42,585 nt of DNA from assembly GCA_029780415.1 (NCBI GenBank), contig JAKOYN010000172.1, positions 1-42,585 of the forward strand. The letters are read 5' to 3'. Shown in pieces: positions 8,454-16,541 of this stretch (position 1 is its first letter; each line of letters starts with the position of its first letter). Below the pieces are notes generated by a model. The model made no database searches and had not been told where the DNA came from. It saw nothing but the letters and a program-made list of their open reading frames with translations. The stretch comes from RXIX01 sp003989075 (GTDB lineage: Bacteria > Pseudomonadota > Gammaproteobacteria > Competibacterales > Competibacteraceae). A program made the position numbers and the translations under genes.

Positions 8454-9354
8454 CCGGCCACGTCGCCCGGTGAACGGTGTGCTGCTGCTGGACAAGCCGG
8501 TCGGCTTGACCTCCAACGCGGCGCTGCAGGCGGTCAAGCGCCTCTATCAGGCCGCCAAGGCCGGTCATACCGGCAGCCTCGATCCGCTGGCCAGTGGCCT
8601 GCTGCCGATCTGCCTGGGCGAGGCGACCAAGATGTCCGGCTTTCTGCTCAATGCCGATAAGGCCTATCGCTTCACTTGCCGTCTGGGCGTCACCACCACC
8701 ACCGGCGATGCTGAGGGCGAGGTGCTTGATACCCGACCGGTCGGTGCGCTGGATCTGGCGCGGATCGAAGCGGCGCTGGCCGGGTTCATTGGCCCGATTC
8801 AGCAGGTGCCGCCGATGTATTCGGCGCTTAAGCGTGCTGGCCAACCGCTGTACAAGCTGGCGCGCCAGGGCATCGAAGTGGTACGTGAGCCGCGTGCGGT
8901 GACCATCCACGAACTGCGCCTGCTGCGCTTTGACGGCACGGAGCTGGAATGCGAGCTGCGCTGTTCCAAGGGCACCTATGTGCGGACTCTGGCGGTCGAT
9001 CTGGGCGAAGTGCTCGGCTGTGGCGCGCACATCACCGCCCTGCGCCGCACTGCGGTTGCGCCTTACGACGCCGCGCGGATGGTGACCCTGGACGCGCTGC
9101 GCGAGCAGGCCGAACAGGGCCTGGCAGTGCTGGATGCGCTGCTGCTGCCGCAGGACAGCGCAGTCGCGCACTGGCCGGCGGTGCACCTGCGCGGTGATGC
9201 CGCCTTTTATCTGCGCCAGGGCCAGCCCGTGCTGGTGCCCAGGGCGCCCACCCAGGGCTGGGTGCGGCTGTACGAGGGCGAACAGCCCTTCCTGGGGATT
9301 GGCGAAGTCCTCGACGATGGCCGCATTGCACCGCGCCGCCTGCTGGCCTCCTGA
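8446..9354 (+). CDS. truB: tRNA pseudouridine(55) synthase TruB
   Basis: A 302-residue enzyme converting U55 in the T-loop of tRNAs to pseudouridine. The catalytic Asp46 lies in GHTGSLDPLASG (residues 40-51). Other family motifs are NGVLLLDKPVGLTSN, PPMYSALKRAGQPLYKLAR and SKGTYVRTLAVDLGE. A C-terminal PUA-like segment of about 60 residues ends the protein. The ATG at 8446 has GGAG nine bases upstream and overlaps rbfA; ATG 8440 is too close to that site. It is followed by the rpsO leader. Confidence 0.95.
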   Translation: MNSRPRRPVNGVLLLDKPVGLTSNAALQAVKRLYQAAKAGHTGSLDPLASGLLPICLGEATKMSGFLLNADKAYRFTCRLGVTTTTGDAEGEVLDTRPVGALDLARIEAALAGFIGPIQQVPPMYSALKRAGQPLYKLARQGIEVVREPRAVTIHELRLLRFDGTELECELRCSKGTYVRTLAVDLGEVLGCGAHITALRRTAVAPYDAARMVTLDALREQAEQGLAVLDALLLPQDSAVAHWPAVHLRGDAAFYLRQGQPVLVPRAPTQGWVRLYEGEQPFLGIGEVLDDGRIAPRRLLAS

Positions 9355-9383
9355 CTGCGCCAGCCCGGTCCGCTTGTTGACCG

Positions 9384-9464
9384 ACCCCTGTGGGGGTTAA
9401 CATTCATCTTTTAAGTCAAGTGATTCAACGGATTCAACGCAACCGAATTGGAGTCTGACCCCCA
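9384..9464 (+). promoter_or_regulatory. rpsO leader with start-codon pairing (candidate S15 autoregulatory element)
   Basis: ACCCC at 9384-9388 can form a hairpin with GGGGT at 9393-9397. The same G-tract, TGGGGGT at 9391-9397, is also the exact complement of ACCCCCA at 9458-9464, which ends at the first base of the rpsO start codon. The two pairings compete for one strand, the logic of the pseudoknot switch by which ribosomal protein S15 represses its own mRNA in Escherichia coli. The ribosome-binding GGAG (9450-9453) lies just inside the long-range helix. I saw no convincing sigma-70 promoter between truB and rpsO. Confidence 0.55.
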
Positions 9465-9733
9465 TGCCGCTCAATACCGAACAAAAGTCGCAGATCGTGC
9501 GCGATTACCAGCGTGATGGCGCCGATACCGGATCGCCGGAAGTGCAGGTCGCACTGCTGACCGGCCGCATCAACGGCCTGCAGCCGCACTTTGGTGTACA
9601 CCGCAAGGATCATCATTCCCGCCGCGGCCTGCTGAAGATGGTCAACCAGCGCCGCAAGCTGCTTGATTACCTCAAGCGCCGGGATCTGCAGCGCTATCAG
9701 GACCTGATCAGCCGCCTCGGCCTGCGTCGCTGA
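9464..9733 (+). CDS. rpsO: 30S ribosomal protein S15
   Basis: An 89-residue primary 16S rRNA-binding protein. The sequence is typical: MPLNTEQKSQIVRDYQR at the start, DTGSPEVQVALLTGRI, then HRKDHHSRRGLLKMVNQRRK and LLDYLKRRD. Length matches the family exactly. GGAG lies ten bases before the ATG. It is followed 37 bp later by pnp, the usual rpsO-pnp pair, and preceded by a leader that can pair with its start codon. Confidence 0.97.
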   Translation: MPLNTEQKSQIVRDYQRDGADTGSPEVQVALLTGRINGLQPHFGVHRKDHHSRRGLLKMVNQRRKLLDYLKRRDLQRYQDLISRLGLRR

Positions 9734-9770
9734 GGTTTTCCACCGCTCTTTTGCTGCACAGGACGCTTTC

Positions 9771-11849
9771 GTGACGCCCATCAAGAAGACATTTCAGTAC
9801 GGTCAGCACACTGTCACCCTGGAGACCGGCGAGATCGCCCGGCAGGCCAGTGGTGCGGTTCTGGTCAACATGGCCGATACCGTGGTGCTGGTCACCGTGG
9901 TCGCCGAGCGGGAAACCGAGCAAACGCGCGATTTCCTGCCGCTGCGGGTGGATTACCAGGAACGCACCTACGCGGCGGGCCGTATTCCCGGGGGCTTTTT
10001 TCGTCGCGAAGGCCGTCCTTCCGAGAGCGAGACGCTGACCGCCCGGTTGATTGACCGGCCGCTGCGCCCGCTGTTCGCCGAGGGCTTTACCAACGAAGTG
10101 CAGATCATCGCCACGGTGATGTCGCTCAACAGCGAGGTGGACCCGGAAATTCCGGCCCTGCTCGGTGCTTCGGCGGCGGTAGCACTGTCGGGTGTGCCCT
10201 TCAACGGTCCGATCGGCGCAGCCCGGGTCGGCTATCACAATGGTCAGTACCTGCTGAATCCCACCCGCAGCGAGCTCAAGACCTCGCAACTGGACCTGGT
10301 GGTCGCCGGGACCGAGCGGGCGGTGCTGATGGTCGAATCCGAAGCCGAGGAACTGTCCGAAGCGGTTATGCTCGGCGCGGTGCTGTTTGGCCATGCGCAG
10401 ATGCAGGCGGCGATCCGTGCCATCAATGAGCTGGCAGTCGAAGCCGGCGTAAAGCCCTGGGACTGGCAGGCGCCGCCGGCCGATACGGCCCTGGAGACCG
10501 CTTTGCGTGCCGCTGCCGAAGCTGCCCTGACCGCTGCCTATCAGGTGCCGGAAAAGCTGGTTCGCCAGCAGCAGGTGCGGGCGATCCGCGAACAGGCCAT
10601 CGCCCAGCTCAGCGCCGGCGAGAACGGCTGGAGCGCGGCTGCGGTCGAAAATGCCTTCGCGACGCTGGAAAGCAGTATTGTCCGCGGCCGCATTCTGGCC
10701 GGTGAGCCGCGCATCGACGGTCGCGATACCCGCACCGTGCGGCCGATCACGGTCCGGGTTGGCGTGCTGCCCCGCACCCACGGTTCGGCGCTGTTCACCC
10801 GCGGCGAGACTCAGGCGCTGGTGGTGACCACGCTCGGCACCGAGCGTGACGCGCAGGTCATTGATGCCATCGGCGGCGAGTATCGCCAGTCCTTCCTGCT
10901 GCACTACAACTTTCCGCCCTACTCGGTCGGCGAGATTGGCCAGGTCGGCAGTCCCAAGCGCCGCGAGATCGGTCACGGCCGGCTCGCCAAGCGCGGCGTG
11001 CAGGCGATCATGCCCAAGCCCGAGAAATTCCCGTACACGGTGCGTGTGGTTTCGGAAATCACCGAGTCCAACGGTTCCAGTTCGATGGCTTCGGTGTGCG
11101 GCGCCAGTCTGGCGCTGATGGATGCCGGCGTGCCGATCAAGGCCCCGGTGGCCGGTATCGCCATGGGCCTGATCAAGGAAGCCGACCGCTTCGCCGTGCT
11201 CACCGACATCATCGGTGACGAGGACCACCTCGGCGACATGGATTTCAAGGTTGCTGGCACCACGGCAGGCGTCACCGCCCTGCAGATGGACATCAAGATC
11301 GACGGTATCACCGGCGAGATCATGGAACAGGCGCTGGCCCAGGCTCGCGAGGGGCGCCTGCACATCCTCAGCCGGATGAGCAGCGCCATCGACAAGCCCA
11401 GTCAGGAACTGTCCGAGTACGCGCCGCGCTATACCACCTTGCGCATCAATCCGGAGAAGATCCGCGACGTGATCGGCAAGGGTGGTGTGACCATCCGTTC
11501 CATCACCGAGGAAACCGGCGCCACCATCGACATTTCCGACGATGGCGTGATCAAGATCGCTGCGGTGAACAAAACCGCCGGTGACGAAGCCCGCCGCCGT
11601 ATCGAGCAGATCACCGCCGATGTCGATGTCGGCCAGATCTACGAAGGCAAGGTGGTGCGGATCATGGACTTTGGCGCGTTCGTGGCGATCCTGCCCGGCC
11701 GCGATGGCATGGTGCATATCTCGCAGATCTGCGAGGAGCGGGTGCAGAACGTCACCGATAAGCTGACGGTTGGCGACGTGGTCAAGGTGCGGGTGATGGA
11801 GATCGACAAACAGGGCCGCATCCGCCTGACCATGAAGGGCCTGAACTGA
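9771..11849 (+). CDS. pnp: Polyribonucleotide nucleotidyltransferase (PNPase)
   Basis: A 692-residue 3'-5' phosphorolytic exoribonuclease of the RNA degradosome. It contains two RNase PH domains (about 1-225 and 310-545), an alpha-helical linker, a KH domain (about 553-615, with KIRDVIGKGGVTIRSI) and a C-terminal S1 domain (about 620-690, YEGKVVRIMDFGAFVAILPGRDG). Second-domain motifs such as RTHGSALFTRGETQAL and GDEDHLGDMDFKVAGT are intact. Translation starts at GTG 9771 with AGGA upstream. It ends the long rimP-to-pnp run; a stable-RNA promoter follows. Confidence 0.97.
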   Translation: MTPIKKTFQYGQHTVTLETGEIARQASGAVLVNMADTVVLVTVVAERETEQTRDFLPLRVDYQERTYAAGRIPGGFFRREGRPSESETLTARLIDRPLRPLFAEGFTNEVQIIATVMSLNSEVDPEIPALLGASAAVALSGVPFNGPIGAARVGYHNGQYLLNPTRSELKTSQLDLVVAGTERAVLMVESEAEELSEAVMLGAVLFGHAQMQAAIRAINELAVEAGVKPWDWQAPPADTALETALRAAAEAALTAAYQVPEKLVRQQQVRAIREQAIAQLSAGENGWSAAAVENAFATLESSIVRGRILAGEPRIDGRDTRTVRPITVRVGVLPRTHGSALFTRGETQALVVTTLGTERDAQVIDAIGGEYRQSFLLHYNFPPYSVGEIGQVGSPKRREIGHGRLAKRGVQAIMPKPEKFPYTVRVVSEITESNGSSSMASVCGASLALMDAGVPIKAPVAGIAMGLIKEADRFAVLTDIIGDEDHLGDMDFKVAGTTAGVTALQMDIKIDGITGEIMEQALAQAREGRLHILSRMSSAIDKPSQELSEYAPRYTTLRINPEKIRDVIGKGGVTIRSITEETGATIDISDDGVIKIAAVNKTAGDEARRRIEQITADVDVGQIYEGKVVRIMDFGAFVAILPGRDGMVHISQICEERVQNVTDKLTVGDVVKVRVMEIDKQGRIRLTMKGLN

Positions 11850-11876
11850 GCCCACAGGCTGGCCGCCGCACGCGGC

Positions 11877-11906
11877 TTGCCTTGATTTGCCTGCTTCAAG
11901 TATAGT
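11877..11906 (+). promoter_or_regulatory. Promoter of tRNA-Ser / 4.5S RNA
   Basis: A -35-like TTGCCT (11877-11882) and a -10-like TATAGT (11901-11906) with an 18-bp spacer, about 35 bp before tRNA-Ser. A GC-rich hairpin (GCCGC/GCGGC, about 11863-11877) abuts the -35 and may help end pnp transcription. The GC-rich bases after the -10 would suit stringent control. Confidence 0.62.
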
Positions 11907-11940
11907 CCGCGTTCCCGCCGCCCGGATTGGGCGGCATCCC

Positions 11941-12030
11941 GGAGAGATGGCCGAGCGGTCGAAGGCGCAGCACTGGAAATGCTGTTTAGGGGTAACTCTA
12001 ACGAGGGTTCGAATCCCTCTCTCTCCGCCA
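11941..12030 (+). tRNA. tRNA-Ser (GGA)
   Basis: A 90-nt class II tRNA with encoded CCA. The acceptor stem is GGAGAGA/TCTCTCC. The anticodon stem CAGCA/TGCTG (11968-11972 and 11980-11984) encloses the loop CTGGAAA, giving anticodon GGA (11975-11977), which reads UCC and UCU serine codons. The long variable arm (TTTAGGGGTAACTCTAA region) and the T-arm GAGGGTTCGAATCCCTC are typical of tRNA-Ser. It precedes the SRP RNA gene. Confidence 0.95.
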
Positions 12031-12050
12031 TATTCCGCAGTAGCGTCCAG

Positions 12051-12076
12051 CCCGGGATCGACCCGCTCGATCCGGG
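12051..12076 (+). terminator. Hairpin between tRNA-Ser and SRP RNA
   Basis: An almost perfect stem (CCCGGGATCGA at 12051-12061 with TCGATCCGGG at 12067-12076, one bulged base) in the 60-bp gap between tRNA-Ser and the 4.5S RNA. It lacks a T-run, so it is either a processing/stability element or a weak terminator rather than a standard intrinsic terminator. Confidence 0.4.
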
Positions 12077-12090
12077 AGGACAGTTTCAAT

Positions 12091-12202
12091 GGCGGCCCGT
12101 ACCGGTCCCCTCGCGACGACAAGCTGTGAACCCCGTCAGGCCCGGAAGGGAGCAGCGGCAGCAGTGGCCTCGGGCGCCGGGGTGTGGCGGGTAGGGGCCG
12201 CC
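12091..12202 (+). ncRNA. ffs: Signal recognition particle 4.5S RNA
   Basis: An RNA of about 112 nt whose ends pair (GGCGGCCC at the 5' end with GGGGCCGCC at the 3' end). It carries the conserved SRP helix 8 core, including GTCAGGCCCGGAAGG and AGCAGCGGCA, close to the E. coli 4.5S sequence (GTCAGGTCCGGAAGGAAGCAGCC). It binds Ffh to target nascent inner-membrane proteins. Exact ends are inferred from base pairing. It lies between tRNA-Ser and dnaX. Confidence 0.92.
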
Positions 12203-12249
12203 GCCCTTTCCAGGGCAGTGCCGGTTTTCTTCGCTATCTGAGGCAGCCC

Positions 12250-13857
12250 ATGAGCTACCAGGTTCTGGCCCGCAAGTGGCGCCCGCGCAGTTTTCATGAG
12301 CTGGTCGGCCAGGAGCACGTGGTTCGCGCCCTCACCAACGCTCTCGATCGGCAGCGCCTGCATCATGCCTTCCTGTTCACCGGCACCCGTGGTGTTGGCA
12401 AGACCACTATCGCCCGGATCTTCGCCAAATCGCTGAACTGTGAGACAGGCATCACCTCCGCGCCGTGCGGGGTCTGCGGCGCTTGCCAGGAAATCGATGC
12501 CGGCCGCTTCATGGATCTGATTGAGGTCGATGCCGCTTCGCGCACCAAGGTCGAGGATACCCGCGACCTGCTGGAAAACGTGCAGTACGCGCCCAGCCGC
12601 GGGCGCTTCAAGGTGTACCTGATCGACGAAGTGCACATGCTGTCTACGCACAGCTTCAACGCGCTGCTGAAAACTCTGGAAGAACCGCCGCCGCATGTGA
12701 AATTCCTGCTGGCGACCACCGATCCGCAGAAACTGCCGGTGACCATCCTGTCGCGCTGTCTGCAGTTCAGCCTCAAGCGCCTGCCGGTGGCGCTGATTGC
12801 TGGACAACTGGCGCGGGTTCTGGATGCTGAGGATATCGCCTATGAGGCGGCAGCGCTGCGCCTGCTGGCGCGGGCCGGTGATGGCAGCATGCGCGATGCC
12901 CTGAGTCTGCTCGATCAGGCGATTGCCTTTGGCGGTGGCCAGATCGAGGCTGCGGCGGTGGGCGCTATGCTCGGTAGCATCGAGCGGCGGCGCGTGATCG
13001 GCCTGCTGGAGGCACTGGCAGCCGCCGATGTTCCGGCCCTGCTGGCGCAGGTGGCGGCGCTGGACGGGCAGGCACCGGACTATGCCGCTGTGCTGGCCGA
13101 ACTGCTGATCCTGTTGCAGCGGGTGGCGCTGGCGCAAATGGCGCCGGCGACCGTGGCTGACGAGGCCGAGTTTGATCCCGATGAGCTGCGCCGTCTGGCG
13201 ACGCTGCTGCCGGCGGAAGATGTGCAGTTGTTCTACCAGATTGCCCTGCTGGGCCGGCGCGATCTGCCGCTGGCGCCGGAGCCGCGCGGCGGCTTCGAGA
13301 TGGTGCTGTTGCGCATGCTGTGCTTTCGGCCCGATTCTGGCGATGAGCGAAAGCAGAGTGCCCCGGCGCCGGTGCCGGTGACTGCACCCCGTCCAGTCGC
13401 AGTGGCTGCGCCACCGGCAACCCGTCCAGTCGCCGCGCCACGGTCCGCGCCGCCTGTAGCGATGGATGCCACACCGGAAACGGTCTGGCATGTGCTGGTG
13501 GCGCAACTGGCGCTGCCGGGTATTGCCGGACAGGTGGCCAAGAATTGCGCTCTGCTGGCGCGCGACGGCGGCCATTTCGAGTTGGCGCTGGAGCCGGGTC
13601 ATAAGCAGATGCTGACCGATTCAGTCAGGGAGCGGCTGCGCAGTGCCCTGGAACAGCACCTGGGTACGCCAGTGCAGATCAAGTTCCAGGTTGGCTCTGC
13701 GGTGCTGACTCCCGCCCGCCAGGAAGCGCAACAGCAGGCGCTGCAGCAGCAGGCCGCCGCCGAGCGCGCCGCTGCGGATCCGCATGTACGCGAGATGCAA
13801 GACGTGTTCGATGCGCGCATCGTGAGCGTGCAGCCGCTGGACGATGGCGAACGCTAG
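12250..13857 (+). CDS. dnaX: DNA polymerase III subunit tau (DnaX)
   Basis: A 535-residue clamp-loader ATPase that loads the sliding clamp and couples polymerase cores. The N-terminus has Walker A GTRGVGKT (residues 45-52), a zinc site with Cys64, Cys73, Cys76 and Cys79, and a LIDEVHML Walker B. SRC in ILSRCLQF is the arginine-finger motif. After about residue 370 comes a Pro/Ala-rich linker and a tau-specific C-terminal domain. The ATG at 12250 fits the family start MSYQVLARKWRP. I see no A AAA AAG slippery heptamer, so production of a short gamma form by the E. coli mechanism is not evident. ybaB and recR follow. Confidence 0.96.
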   Translation: MSYQVLARKWRPRSFHELVGQEHVVRALTNALDRQRLHHAFLFTGTRGVGKTTIARIFAKSLNCETGITSAPCGVCGACQEIDAGRFMDLIEVDAASRTKVEDTRDLLENVQYAPSRGRFKVYLIDEVHMLSTHSFNALLKTLEEPPPHVKFLLATTDPQKLPVTILSRCLQFSLKRLPVALIAGQLARVLDAEDIAYEAAALRLLARAGDGSMRDALSLLDQAIAFGGGQIEAAAVGAMLGSIERRRVIGLLEALAAADVPALLAQVAALDGQAPDYAAVLAELLILLQRVALAQMAPATVADEAEFDPDELRRLATLLPAEDVQLFYQIALLGRRDLPLAPEPRGGFEMVLLRMLCFRPDSGDERKQSAPAPVPVTAPRPVAVAAPPATRPVAAPRSAPPVAMDATPETVWHVLVAQLALPGIAGQVAKNCALLARDGGHFELALEPGHKQMLTDSVRERLRSALEQHLGTPVQIKFQVGSAVLTPARQEAQQQALQQQAAAERAAADPHVREMQDVFDARIVSVQPLDDGER

Positions 13858-13909
13858 GCACGTAGGCACGCCGCGCCAAATCCCCATTGCGATCGACAGG
13901 AGAGAGAGG

Positions 13910-14239
13910 ATGAAAGGTGGTCTGGGTAATCTGATGAAGCAGGCGCAGAAGATGCAGGAAAACCTGCAAAAGGCGCAGGCGGAAATCGCGTCGCTGGAGG
14001 TGAGCGGCGAATCCGGCGGTGGGCTGGTCAGCGTGATCATCACCGGTCGTCACGAGGTCAAGCGCGTGCGCATCGACAGCAGCCTGGTTGGCGACGATAA
14101 GGACATGCTGGAAGATCTGGTCGCGGCGGCGTTTAACGATGCCGTGCACAAGCTGGAACGCACCGTACAGGACAAGATGAGCGGTCTGACCGCGGGCCTG
14201 CCGCCGGGCATGATGGGCGATTTCAAGCTGCCATTCTGA
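13910..14239 (+). CDS. ybaB: YbaB/EbfC-family nucleoid-associated protein
   Basis: A 109-residue DNA-binding dimer. It begins MKGGLGNLMKQAQKMQENLQKAQ, the family's N-terminal helix, followed by the beta-sheet core (VSGESGGGLVSVIITGRHEVKRVRID) and ends with a Met/Gly-rich GLPPGMMGDF segment. The ATG at 13910 has a purine-rich AGGAGAGAGAGG immediately upstream. The dnaX-ybaB-recR order is conserved across bacteria. Confidence 0.94.
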   Translation: MKGGLGNLMKQAQKMQENLQKAQAEIASLEVSGESGGGLVSVIITGRHEVKRVRIDSSLVGDDKDMLEDLVAAAFNDAVHKLERTVQDKMSGLTAGLPPGMMGDFKLPF

Positions 14240-14247
14240 ACCGGCTC

Positions 14248-14844
14248 ATGGCAGCCTCGCCGCTGTTGAGCCAATTGATGGCGGCGCTGCGCTGCCTGCC
14301 GGGTGTGGGACCCAAGTCCGCGCAGCGCATGGCGCTGCACCTTCTGGAGCGCGACCGCGAGGGCGCTGGGCGACTGGTTGAAACCTTGCATCTGGCGCTG
14401 GAGCGCATCGGCCATTGCCGGCTGTGTCGCACTCTCAGCGAAAGCGAGCTGTGCGTACTGTGCGCCAATCCGCGCCGTGATCGCAGCCTGCTGTGCGTGG
14501 TCGAGACCCCGGCCGATGTGCTGGCACTGGAACAGGCCACCGGTTTTCAGGGCCTGTATTTTGTGTTGATGGGGCATCTATCGCCGCTGGACGGGATCGG
14601 CCCGGCGGAACTGGGTCTGGATGAACTGGACGTGCGTCTGGATGCCGGCGTGGTCAGCGAGGTGATTCTGGCCACCAACCCGACCGTGGAGGGCGAGGCC
14701 ACCGCCGCCTATATCGCCGCACTGGCCCAGGAACGCGGCATTCGCGCCACCCGCATCGCCCATGGCGTGCCGCTGGGCGGTGAACTGGAATATGTCGACG
14801 GGGGTACTCTGGCCCATGCCTTCGCCGGCCGTCGCACCCTGTAA
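14248..14844 (+). CDS. recR: Recombination mediator protein RecR
   Basis: A 198-residue protein of the RecFOR pathway that helps load RecA on gapped DNA. It has the helix-hairpin-helix LPGVGPKSAQRMALHLL (about 17-33), a four-cysteine zinc finger (CRLC...CVLC, about 57-72) and a Toprim domain (about 80-175, with VVETPADVLALE and ATNPTVEGEATAAYI). Length equals the family norm. It starts 8 bp after the ybaB stop and is the last gene of the dnaX group. Confidence 0.96.
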   Translation: MAASPLLSQLMAALRCLPGVGPKSAQRMALHLLERDREGAGRLVETLHLALERIGHCRLCRTLSESELCVLCANPRRDRSLLCVVETPADVLALEQATGFQGLYFVLMGHLSPLDGIGPAELGLDELDVRLDAGVVSEVILATNPTVEGEATAAYIAALAQERGIRATRIAHGVPLGGELEYVDGGTLAHAFAGRRTL

Positions 14845-14864
14845 TCTGCAACGGAGCACTTGCC

Positions 14865-15209
14865 GTGGATGACTGCATTTTCTGCAAAATCGCCGCTGGC
14901 GCGATTCCGGCCAGCATTCTGTACGACGATGGCGCGGTGCTGGCGTTTCGCGACATCAACCCTGAGGCGCCGGTGCATGTGCTGCTGATTCCGCACCGGC
15001 ACATCGCCACTCTCAACGATCTGGAAGCGGCCGACGCGGCGCTGATCGGGCAACTGTTCCTGGTCGCGCGGCGGGTTGCGGCGGAGCTGGGCGTGGCCGA
15101 GAGCGGCTATCGCACTGTGATCAACTGCAACCGCGATGCCGGCCAACTGGTGTTCCACGTCCACATGCACCTGCTGGCGGGACGGGAACTGGGCTGGCCA
15201 CCGGGCTAA
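14865..15209 (+). CDS. HIT-family nucleotide-binding hydrolase (HinT-like)
   Basis: A 114-residue histidine-triad protein. It begins with CIFCKIAAG (zinc-type Cys pair) and ends with the HIT motif HVHMHLLAG, whose histidines form the active site; GRELGWPPG at the C-terminus is typical of HinT. HinT proteins hydrolyse nucleoside phosphoramidates such as aminoacyl-AMP. Translation starts at GTG 14865, with GGAG nine bases upstream; no in-frame ATG fits. It follows recR by 20 bp. Confidence 0.93.
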   Translation: MDDCIFCKIAAGAIPASILYDDGAVLAFRDINPEAPVHVLLIPHRHIATLNDLEAADAALIGQLFLVARRVAAELGVAESGYRTVINCNRDAGQLVFHVHMHLLAGRELGWPPG

Positions 15210-15254
15210 GCCCCACGTCCTGTTACTTTTTTCTGGCTGAACAAGCAAATATCC

Positions 15255-16460
15255 ATGACGATTCCTGCCGATTTTGTCCCGCTGCGCTTACGCAAGAACG
15301 AGGAACGCCGCCTGCGCGCCGGCCATCTCTGGGTTTACAGCAATGAAGTCGATATCGCAGCCACGCCGCTGCGCGATTTGTCGCCCGGCCAGCCGGTGGT
15401 GATCGAGGCCAGCAACGGCAAGGCGCTGGGTACCGGTTATGTCAACCCGCATGTGCTGTTGTGCGCGCGGCTGGTCAGCCGCGATCCGGAGCAGCCCTTT
15501 GGCCCGGCCCTGGTGGAGCAGCGGCTGCGCACGGCGCTGAGTCTGCGCGAGCGTCTGTATTCGCAACCGTTCTATCGGCTGGTGTACGGCGAGGGTGATG
15601 GTCTGCCGGGGCTGATTGTCGACCGTTACGGTGATCTGTGCGTGGCGCAATTGACCACTGCCGGTATGGATCGGCAGCGCGAGGCGGTACTTGCCGCGCT
15701 GCGCAGTGTGCTGAATCCAGCGGCGGTACTGTGGCGCAACGACAGTCCGATGCGCGAACTGGAAGGCCTGGCGCGCGAAGTGGTCGTGGCCGCAGGCAGC
15801 GTGCCCGAAACCGTGACCGTTGCGGAGGACGGGCTGTGTTTCCAGGTGGCGCCGCTGAGCGGGCAAAAGACCGGCTGGTTCTACGACCAGCGCGACAACC
15901 GCGCCCGGCTGGATCGCTATGTCGCCGGGCGCCGGGTACTGGATGTGTTCAGCTACGTTGGTGCCTGGGGTGTGCGCGCAGCGGCGCGGGGCGCGCGTGA
16001 GGTGCTGTGCGTGGATGCTTCGGCGCCGGCGCTGGCGCAGGTGATGGTTAATGCCACGCTGAACGGGGTCGGCGAGCGGGTGCAGACCCGGCAGGGTGAT
16101 GCCTTCGAGGTTCTTAAGGCACTGCGTGAAGCCCGCGAGCGCTTTGATGTGGTGATCGTCGATCCGCCGGCTTTCATCAAGCGCCGCAAGGACATGCGCG
16201 AAGGCAGCCTGGCCTACCGGCGACTGAATGAAATGGCCATGCAGGTGCTGGCGCGCGATGGCCTGCTGGTGTCCTGCTCCTGTTCACAACTGCTGCCGCG
16301 CGCGGCCCTGGCCGAGCTGCTGTTGCAGGGCGCGCGCCATCTTGACCGCAATTTGGTGCTGCTGGAGCAGGGACGGCAGGGTCCGGATCATCCGGTGCAT
16401 CCGGCCCTGCCCGAGACCGATTATCTGAAAACGCTGTTCGCGCGGGTGCTGCCGAGCTGA
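15255..16460 (+). CDS. rlmI: 23S rRNA (cytosine(1962)-C5)-methyltransferase RlmI-like
   Basis: A 401-residue SAM-dependent rRNA methyltransferase. The N-terminal PUA domain (about 1-85, LRKNEERRLRAGHLWVYSNEV) binds RNA. A central EEHEE-like region precedes the Rossmann domain with GQKTGWFYDQRDNR, the SAM loop VLDVFSYVGAWGVRAA and the catalytic motif VIVDPPAFIKRRK. SCSCSQ near the C-terminus supplies the cysteine expected of m5C enzymes. Family members are about 395-400 residues. It follows the HIT gene by 45 bp. Position specificity is inferred from the family. Confidence 0.9.
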   Translation: MTIPADFVPLRLRKNEERRLRAGHLWVYSNEVDIAATPLRDLSPGQPVVIEASNGKALGTGYVNPHVLLCARLVSRDPEQPFGPALVEQRLRTALSLRERLYSQPFYRLVYGEGDGLPGLIVDRYGDLCVAQLTTAGMDRQREAVLAALRSVLNPAAVLWRNDSPMRELEGLAREVVVAAGSVPETVTVAEDGLCFQVAPLSGQKTGWFYDQRDNRARLDRYVAGRRVLDVFSYVGAWGVRAAARGAREVLCVDASAPALAQVMVNATLNGVGERVQTRQGDAFEVLKALREARERFDVVIVDPPAFIKRRKDMREGSLAYRRLNEMAMQVLARDGLLVSCSCSQLLPRAALAELLLQGARHLDRNLVLLEQGRQGPDHPVHPALPETDYLKTLFARVLPS

Positions 16461-16541
16461 ACAGTGCATCCGGTGCCGGTGCCGGCGTCCGGTGCTAGAC
16501 TCAGAGGTGCATTTTCGCCCGATCCCCTTGGTACCCTGTCC

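Noticed and set aside
4758..8537. A 1259-codon open frame on the minus strand opposite nusA-infB-rbfA, and a 594-codon one at 3235-5019
   Set aside because: Both lie exactly opposite well-supported genes, have no recognisable domains, and arise because GC-rich codon bias leaves one antisense frame nearly free of stops.
9708..12122. An 804-codon minus-strand frame opposite pnp and tRNA-Ser
   Set aside because: It covers pnp and a tRNA and has no family character; it is a shadow of the plus-strand genes.
12136..13602. A 488-codon minus-strand frame opposite the SRP RNA and dnaX
   Set aside because: It is antisense to dnaX and the 4.5S RNA, with Gln/Arg/His-rich low-complexity translation.
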